Shown piece by piece: positions 56,387-64,000 of a DNA stretch of 64,000 bases. The stretch comes from Amorphus orientalis. GTDB taxonomy: Bacteria > Pseudomonadota > Alphaproteobacteria > Rhizobiales > Amorphaceae. The stretch lies in assembly GCF_030814015.1 (NCBI RefSeq), contig NZ_JAUSUL010000001.1, forward strand, positions 328,501 through 392,500, written 5' to 3'. Below the pieces are notes generated by a model. That model ran no database searches, had not been told where the DNA came from, and worked only from the letters and a program-made list of their open reading frames with translations. Numbering within the stretch: the first letter of the stretch is position 1; the number at the start of each line of letters is the position of its first letter. The position numbers and the translations under genes were made by a program.

Positions 56387-56531
56387 GCATGTCCGGTCGA
56401 CATCGTCACCGGTCAGGGTCCGGTGCGACAGGAAAGCGCATCCGGACCAGGCGGTTGACCGATCCCGCCGTGCGTCTGGCACAGCCCGGTGAACGGGGTT
56501 CCGCCCCCGCCATTTTTCCCCTGCCTCCCCT
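56387..56531. other. Gene-free stretch before the clpB promoter
   Basis: This is the middle part of the 607-base gap between the DUF4167 gene and clpB. Nothing recognisable is seen in it. Confidence 0.4.
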
Positions 56532-56559
56532 CTTTTGTTGCATTCAGGCAACACCATAT
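56532..56559 (+). promoter_or_regulatory. Putative heat-shock (RpoH) promoter of clpB
   Basis: CTTTTG (56532-56537) and CCATAT (56554-56559) are 16 bases apart, close to the alphaproteobacterial RpoH pattern (CTTG and CCATAT). The spacer is filled by the inverted repeat TGTTGC-ATTCAG-GCAACA (56536-56553), which would let a repressor block the promoter. Transcription would start near 56566, leaving a leader of about 230 bases before the clpB ATG. ClpB is a classic RpoH target, which supports the call. Confidence 0.5.
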
Positions 56560-56793
56560 TGAGGTCTGCGGTTGCCGTATTCGGGGCCGCAGCCGCCGTT
56601 TATCGAGCTGGCCGGGCCAGCTCGACAGAACGGTCATGCGCTCGTCCGCGATGCCGACGCCTCGACGCGGCAGTTTGTGATCGAGCGCAATGCGCTTCGG
56701 CGGGACGGGTGGTTTCTGAAACACGCGATTCCGTCGTCGGGGAACGACGCCGCCGGGCCTTCAGGGACGGCAGGCGGGAAGGAGAAGAGCCTG

Positions 56794-59394
<2,601 letters not shown>

Positions 59395-59407
59395 CGACGG
59401 GTGGCTG

Positions 59408-59433
59408 TTGCCGGGAGCGGTGCCTCCCGGCAA
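59408..59433 (+). repeat. Strong hairpin directly after clpB
   Basis: TTGCCGGGAG (59408-59417) pairs perfectly with CTCCCGGCAA (59424-59433). It has no T run and precedes the true terminator by 12 bases, so it may protect the 3' end of the clpB mRNA. Confidence 0.6.
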
Positions 59434-59445
59434 GGTCGGAAATGG

Positions 59446-59484
59446 AACCGGGATCGGCTGCGGGTCGGTCCCGGTTTCTTTTTT
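59446..59484 (+). terminator. Intrinsic terminator of clpB
   Basis: AACCGGGA (59446-59453) pairs with TCCCGGTT (59469-59476), with a 15-base loop, and is followed by TCTTTTTT. It lies between clpB and the converging LysR-type gene. Confidence 0.85.
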
Positions 59485-59531
59485 GCGGTCGGCGGTTCGC
59501 CCGACGAGCCGCGCTGTCACCCGGATCCGGG

Positions 59532-60455
59532 TCAGGCCTCCGGGTCCGGGATCCGGCCATGGGCGAACAGAAAGTCGAGCAGCGCCCGGACCCGGCCGGG
59601 AAGTGGCGCCTGCTGGCCGAGATAGACGGCGTGGAAGATCAATTCGTCGCCGGTGACGGCCTCTTCCAGGACGGGGACCAGCCGGCCTTCGGCGATGTCG
59701 GTCTGAACCGTGAAGCGGGCGAGGCGGGCGAGCCCCGCACCGGCGATTGCCAGCCGCCTGAGGCCGTCCCCGTTTCCCGTCACCGCGTTGCCACGCACCG
59801 GCAGCTCGACGCGTTCGCCGTCGACCTGGAACGGCCACGGAAGCACCGTTCCATCCTTGCAGAGGCCGAGGAGATTGTGGTTGCGGAGGTCGTTCGGATG
59901 GCTCGGAATGCTGACGGTCTCCAGATAGCCGGGCGCGGCGACGATCACCATCCGGGTCGCCCCCAGCCGCCGCGCGATCAGCCGGCTTTCGGCAAGCCGC
60001 CCCGCGCGGACGGCTACGTCCACCCTGTGTTCGACGAGGTCCACGAGATCGTCCGTCACGCCTACATCGACGACGACATCCGGATAGGCCGCCAGAAATT
60101 CCGGCAGGATCGGGAAGAGGACGGCGTTCGCGTAGGACGCGCTGGTGCTCAAGCGAACCCGGCCCGCGGCAGCCTCGCCGGCCCCCGCCATGCGTTCCGC
60201 CTCCGCGATGTCGGCGAGAATGCGGACCGCCCGTTCGTAGAACGCCGCGCCCTCGGGCGTAACCGCCATCTTCCGGGTCGACCGATGGACGAGACGGGCG
60301 CCGAGCCGATTCTCCAGTCGGCCGACCAGCTTGCTCACCGCCGAGGCGGTCATGCCGCTGACGCGACCTGCGGCGGCGAAGCCGCCATTCTCCACCACGC
60401 GCACGAACACCTGCATTTCAGCGGAGCGGTTCACGTCCACCATTGTGGAATCCAT
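59532..60455 (-). CDS. LysR family transcriptional regulator
   Basis: The 307-residue protein has an N-terminal winged helix-turn-helix (residues about 12-70, with GGFAAAGRVSGMTASAVSKL) and a periplasmic-binding-type effector domain (about 95-300). It belongs to the subgroup that regulates neighbouring oxidoreductases. It is divergent from the aldo/keto reductase gene with 89 bases between, so it probably controls that gene and itself. The effector is unknown. Confidence 0.92.
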   Translation of the reverse strand: MDSTMVDVNRSAEMQVFVRVVENGGFAAAGRVSGMTASAVSKLVGRLENRLGARLVHRSTRKMAVTPEGAAFYERAVRILADIAEAERMAGAGEAAAGRVRLSTSASYANAVLFPILPEFLAAYPDVVVDVGVTDDLVDLVEHRVDVAVRAGRLAESRLIARRLGATRMVIVAAPGYLETVSIPSHPNDLRNHNLLGLCKDGTVLPWPFQVDGERVELPVRGNAVTGNGDGLRRLAIAGAGLARLARFTVQTDIAEGRLVPVLEEAVTGDELIFHAVYLGQQAPLPGRVRALLDFLFAHGRIPDPEA

Positions 60456-60544
60456 TTCATGAGTGAAGTTCTTGGCGCCAATCTATTCATCGGCGTCGCC
60501 GCGTCCAATCTTCGCGTCAGCCCTGTCGTGAGGAGATTGGAACC

Positions 60545-61579
60545 ATGGACTACAGAAGGTTGGGACGTTCGGGCCTGCAGGTGCCCGTGTTGAGCTTCGG
60601 AACCGGCACCTTCGCCGGCAAGGGCCCCCTGTTCGAACACTGGGGCCAGACCAGAGGCGATGAGGCGGATCGTCTGATCGACATCTGCCTCGAGGCCGGC
60701 GTCACACTGTTCGACAGCGCGGACGTCTATTCCGACGGCGATGCGGAGACGGCCTTCGGCGCCGCGATCAGGGGCCGGCGCAACCGGCTCATGATTTCAA
60801 CCAAACTGGGGCTCCCGATGGGAGAGGGACCCAACGAAGCGGGCACCTCGCGGCACCGGATCCTCGCCGGAACCGATGATGCCCTGCGCCGCCTCGGAAC
60901 CGATCATATCGACATCCTGCAGCTTCACGCCTTCGATGCGGGCACACCGGTCGAGGAGACACTGCAGGCCCTCGACATGGTCGTGCGGTCTGGCAAGGTC
61001 CGCTACGTGGGCGTATCGAACTATTCGGGATGGCAGCTCATGAAGGGGCTCGCCGTCGCCGACCGCTACGGCTACCCGCGTTTCGTCGCGAACCAGGTCT
61101 ACTATTCGCTGGTCGGTCGCGACTACGAGTGGGAGCTGATGCCGCTCGGCGCGGAGGAGGGCGTGGGCGCCCTGGTCTGGAGCCCGCTCGGATGGGGCCG
61201 GCTCACGGGCGCGGTGCGTCGAGGCCGGCCGCTGCCGGACGGAAGCCGGCTGCACGACACCGCGGATCTCGGCCCGCCGGTGGACGAGGAGCGGCTCTAT
61301 TCCATCGTAGACGTTCTGGACCAGATCTCAGCGGAGACGGGCCGCTCGATTCCCCAGATCGCCATCAACTGGCTGACGACCCGGCCGACCGTGTCGTCGG
61401 TGATCCTCGGTGCCCGCAACGAGCGGCAGCTGCGCGACAATCTCGGGGCGATCGGCTGGGCGCTGAGCGAGGATCAGAAGGCGCGGCTGGATGCGGCGAG
61501 CGTGACCCCTGCGCCCTATCCCTACTTCCCCTACCGCCGTCAGGCCGGCGCTGCGCGGCTCAATCCGCCGATGGTCTGA
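60545..61579 (+). CDS. Aldo/keto reductase
   Basis: The 344-residue TIM-barrel oxidoreductase has the catalytic tetrad Asp57, Tyr62, Lys87 and His128 (FDSADVYSDGDAE, ISTKLGLP, LQLHAF). VSSVILGARNERQLRDNLGA forms the NADPH-binding end. It belongs to the YajO/Gfo-like AKR group with broad carbonyl specificity. ATG 60545 has GAGGAG 10 bases upstream. Likely controlled by the divergent LysR gene. Confidence 0.93.
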   Translation: MDYRRLGRSGLQVPVLSFGTGTFAGKGPLFEHWGQTRGDEADRLIDICLEAGVTLFDSADVYSDGDAETAFGAAIRGRRNRLMISTKLGLPMGEGPNEAGTSRHRILAGTDDALRRLGTDHIDILQLHAFDAGTPVEETLQALDMVVRSGKVRYVGVSNYSGWQLMKGLAVADRYGYPRFVANQVYYSLVGRDYEWELMPLGAEEGVGALVWSPLGWGRLTGAVRRGRPLPDGSRLHDTADLGPPVDEERLYSIVDVLDQISAETGRSIPQIAINWLTTRPTVSSVILGARNERQLRDNLGAIGWALSEDQKARLDAASVTPAPYPYFPYRRQAGAARLNPPMV

Positions 61580-61595
61580 GAAAAGCCCGGTGCAC

Positions 61596-61634
61596 CACGC
61601 GAAAACCCGCGTGCCGGCCGCTCCGGGCCGGCAC
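61596..61634. terminator. Two adjacent hairpins between converging genes
   Basis: CACGCG pairs with CGCGTG (61596-61613), and GTGCCGGCC pairs with GGCCGGCAC (61611-61634). They fill most of the 63-base gap between the converging aldo/keto reductase and M23 peptidase genes, consistent with a bidirectional terminator. Long T runs are missing. Confidence 0.45.
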
Positions 61635-61642
61635 CTGGTGCC

Positions 61643-63625
61643 TTATCGGCTCGCGACCTTCGCTTCGGAGGGGATCTCGCGCTGGATCAGGGCGTCGATG
61701 CGATCGCGTTCGCGCTCGAACGTCGCCAGGACGTCGCCGGTCAGCTCGCGGCCGCGCGGAAGGCGGATGCGGAGCGGGTCGACGGGCCGGCCGTTGACGT
61801 GCACCTCGTAGTGGAGGTGCGGGCCCGTCGACAGGCCGGTAGAGCCGACATAGCCGATCACCTGACCCTGGCGGACCTTGCTGCCCTTCTCGAGCCCGTC
61901 GGCAAAGCCGGACTGGTGGGCGTAGCCGCTTTCGTAGCCGTTGGCATGCTTGATCAGGGTCCAGCGGCCGTAACCGGATTTCCAGCCGATCTCCTTGATG
62001 GTGCCGTTGCCGGAGGCGAAGATCGGCGTCCGCCGCGGCGCGGCCCAGTCGACGCCGGAGTGCAGCTTCGAATAGCCGAGGATCGGGTGGCGGCGGTAGC
62101 CGAAGCCGGAGCGGAACACGCCCCGGGCCATCGGCTTGCGCATCAGGAACTTCTTCGCGCTCTTGCCGCTCTCGTCGTAAAAGTCGACCGAGCCGTCGTC
62201 GGGGGTGCGGAAGCGGTAGAAGCGGCGCTCGACGCCGCCGGCCGTAAGCGCCGCATAGAGCACCTCCGAAGGCGCTTCGACGTCCGCCTTCTCGTCGGGC
62301 ACCGCATAGAAGACCGTGAACTGATCGCCGGCCCGGACATTGCCGTTGAAGTCGACGTCGAACGAGAAGGTGCGCACTATATCGTCGATCAGGTCTTCCG
62401 GAACCTCGTGCTCGCGCGCGGTCTGGTAGAGGGAATCGTAGACCGACGGCGCGCTGCCCTGCTGCCGGGGCGACTGCTGCTGCTTCACCGAGGCGACCTG
62501 AACGCCCGGTTCCGCATCGGCCGGCGGCTCGGCGGCGACGAACTCGGCCGCGTCGGTCATCGCAACGGTCGCCAGATGGCTGGCGTCGTCATAGATGCTC
62601 ACCCGAACCGGCTGCACCCGCGCGTTGCCGTCAAACCCGATCCGCTCGACTTCCATGCGGACGGTCTGACCGGCGGAAACCTCCTCGAGATTCCACTGAT
62701 CGCGCAGCACCGCGTGGATCGCCTCGACGGCATCCGGGTCGGCTCCGTACTCGCTCAGCACGTCCTCGAGCGTGTCGCCCTTGGCCACCAGGGCGATGAC
62801 TTCGTCGGCCGAGCCGACGGACCCGGTCTCGTCGTCGCGTTTGATCAGCTCGGAGACGTTCTCCGGAACGATGCTGATCTCCGTGTCGCCGAGATTGCGG
62901 GGATCGGCGAACGCGAAGTCGAACCGGTGGTCGGAGGCAAGCGAGGTGTTGGCGAACTCGACCGAGGCGGTTCCGTCGAACCACTGCTGCTCGCGGAGCT
63001 GCGCCTCGGCCTCATCGGCCGACATGGTCGCGCTCGGGGCGTAGGCCAGCTGGTGGCCGGTGGGGAAATCCTGCTCGGTGATGGTGATCTCGCCGTCGAC
63101 CTGGGCGTCGTAGATCGCGTCGGTGGCGGCCCGGCTCGGGAAGACGGTCGTGTCGGCGAAAATGGAAAGCGGATTGAAGGGCGGAATGTCTTCCGCAATG
63201 TCGCTCGCGCGCGTGATCAGGCTCGCGGTGACCAGGGCGTAGGGCTGCTTCTTGATCAGGTTGCGCTCGCCCTGGCGCGTGACGGTGCTGACCTCGACGA
63301 TCTGCTTGTTGGAGAACTCTTCCGCGGCCGGCTTGATCAGGTCGCCCTTGGTCGCCAGTCCGGTCTGGGACGCATAAGGGGCGAACTCGCCGATGTGGGC
63401 GGCCGCGGGCAGGGTGATGGAATAGCGTCCGTCGAGGGATCCGATCAGCGCGCCGCCCATCAGGACGATGGACGTGATGCCGGTGAGAACCGTTCCGGTC
63501 AGCCAGCGAATGCTGACCGAGCGTCGCCCGAAGGCTTCCGGACCCGTCGGGCCGACGACGAGGGGCGGTTCTTCCCCCAGGTCGACCTTCTGCGCCGTGG
63601 CGTGGTGATGCCAGCCAACTTTCAT
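61643..63625 (-). CDS. M23 family (LytM-type) metallopeptidase, membrane-anchored
   Basis: The 660-residue protein has a cytoplasmic N-terminus, one membrane helix (residues about 40-63) and a long periplasmic part. Around residues 280-330 is a LysM-like/opacity-associated segment (LVAKGDTLEDVLSEYGADPD). The C-terminal LytM domain has zinc ligands His522 and Asp526 (HSGVDW) and His603 and His605 (HLHYEV), so it is probably an active peptidoglycan endopeptidase, working on cross-links during growth or division. The length and order match Rhizobiales M23 proteins. It is divergent from the alcohol dehydrogenase gene. Confidence 0.92.
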   Translation of the reverse strand: MKVGWHHHATAQKVDLGEEPPLVVGPTGPEAFGRRSVSIRWLTGTVLTGITSIVLMGGALIGSLDGRYSITLPAAAHIGEFAPYASQTGLATKGDLIKPAAEEFSNKQIVEVSTVTRQGERNLIKKQPYALVTASLITRASDIAEDIPPFNPLSIFADTTVFPSRAATDAIYDAQVDGEITITEQDFPTGHQLAYAPSATMSADEAEAQLREQQWFDGTASVEFANTSLASDHRFDFAFADPRNLGDTEISIVPENVSELIKRDDETGSVGSADEVIALVAKGDTLEDVLSEYGADPDAVEAIHAVLRDQWNLEEVSAGQTVRMEVERIGFDGNARVQPVRVSIYDDASHLATVAMTDAAEFVAAEPPADAEPGVQVASVKQQQSPRQQGSAPSVYDSLYQTAREHEVPEDLIDDIVRTFSFDVDFNGNVRAGDQFTVFYAVPDEKADVEAPSEVLYAALTAGGVERRFYRFRTPDDGSVDFYDESGKSAKKFLMRKPMARGVFRSGFGYRRHPILGYSKLHSGVDWAAPRRTPIFASGNGTIKEIGWKSGYGRWTLIKHANGYESGYAHQSGFADGLEKGSKVRQGQVIGYVGSTGLSTGPHLHYEVHVNGRPVDPLRIRLPRGRELTGDVLATFERERDRIDALIQREIPSEAKVASR

Positions 63626-63952
63626 CTTTGCAGCGTCTGTTCCCGGATCTGCGGACGAATCGAAACACGGGGCCCTGCATGGACCACCAAGCGTGCCACC
63701 AAAATCATCCGGCGTGGCAGAAAGATGACGAACTGAAAGACTTCGTCACAGAGGTTGAACGGACGTTGGCCGCAGCGGCCCCGACTGTCAAGCGCGGCGG
63801 CCTGTCGAACGGGCCGCCCGACCCCGCCGTTTCCGTCGGCACGAGGAGCAATAGTCCGGGAAATTCCCGCCCACGTTGATCCACGTCATGGAACGGTCAC
63901 GCGCGTGCGGGATTCTATAACTGGTTCATGTGAGTCGGAGGGTCTTTTATCG
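63626..63952. other. Gene-free divergent region upstream of the alcohol dehydrogenase gene
   Basis: 327 bases with no recognisable gene. It contains the palindrome CGGGAA-A-TTCCCG (63857-63869), and a TTGAT-CCAC-GTCAT sequence (63876-63889) that matches an FNR/FixK box in its left half and partly in its right. TATAAC (63916-63921) may be a -10 box. These are candidates for control of the alcohol dehydrogenase gene. Confidence 0.35.
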
Positions 63953-64000
63953 ATGGCACCCATGATGAAGGCAGCGGTCGTCCGCGAACTCGGCAAGCCC
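63953..64000 (+). CDS. Zinc-dependent alcohol dehydrogenase, N-terminal fragment
   Basis: Only 16 codons are in the window: MAPMMKAAVVRELGKP. The MKAAVVRE-GKP start is typical of AdhP-like alcohol dehydrogenases of the medium-chain family. GGAGGG lies about 10 bases upstream. The gene continues beyond the window, so the assignment is tentative. Confidence 0.55.
   Translation, partial: MAPMMKAAVVRELGKP

Noticed and set aside
56572..56793. N-terminal extension of ClpB by 74 codons
   Set aside because: ClpB proteins begin at [12 protein letters not shown]; the extension has no similarity, and an AAGGAG ribosome-binding site precedes the internal ATG.
63628..63879. An 83-codon plus-strand frame in the M23/alcohol dehydrogenase gap
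   Set aside because: Low-complexity composition, no ribosome-binding site, no recognisable motif; it begins on top of the M23 start region.

Overview
The window is a GC-rich (roughly two-thirds GC) alphaproteobacterial chromosome segment, most likely from the order Hyphomicrobiales (Rhizobiales). The basis is gene order known from that group: an IalB-family gene before rlmN; priA immediately before atpHAGDC; divergent ubiG/lysC followed by ptsP-prfA-prmC-DUF4167-clpB; and a moxR-DUF58-DUF4159 operon. I cannot fix the genus. About 54 protein genes are supported. I saw no rRNA, tRNA, CRISPR array, prophage or insertion sequence.

Layout. 0-12.2 kb is mixed housekeeping: a pcaB fragment, a low-molecular-weight phosphatase, a pterin dehydratase, a YkvA-like protein, an ECF sigma factor with a quinone oxidoreductase, IalB, rlmN, a LysE exporter, a DUF3833 lipoprotein, an HCCA isomerase-like protein, xerC, a small transaldolase, a VOC protein and priA. 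12.4-17.5 kb is the F1 ATP synthase operon atpHAGDC, ending in a clear intrinsic terminator. 17.5-21.9 kb holds a serine hydrolase and a minus-strand DUF1285-Nudix-DUF6111-cca set. 22.1-28.9 kb is a MoxR/DUF58/DUF4159/VWA-GATase envelope operon. 28.9-34.2 kb holds a GNAT protein, a membrane diguanylate cyclase, argE, and an adenylate cyclase fused to a haem-type membrane anchor and a [2Fe-2S] domain.

34.2-42.6 kb is the most unusual part. A creatininase-family amidohydrolase and a RidA protein stand divergent to an NMT1/THI5-like ABC transporter (binding protein, ATPase, permease), a cytosine-deaminase-like amidohydrolase, an FAD (PCMH-type) oxidoreductase and an NQO-fold flavoprotein. A MarR regulator lies beyond. 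A near-consensus sigma-54 promoter precedes the binding-protein gene. Together these suggest a nitrogen-regulated uptake and breakdown pathway for an unidentified nitrogen heterocycle. No single gene proves it, and the substrate is unknown.

42.9-48.3 kb holds a DMT transporter, a D-2-hydroxyacid dehydrogenase, an aminotransferase and a FUSC-family protein. 48.3-59.5 kb is the conserved ubiG/lysC-ptsP-prfA-prmC-DUF4167-clpB block, with two long non-coding stretches. One may be a structured leader; the other holds a candidate small RNA and a heat-shock-type promoter. 59.5-64 kb holds a LysR regulator divergent to an aldo/keto reductase, an M23 peptidase, and the first codons of a zinc alcohol dehydrogenase that runs off the window.
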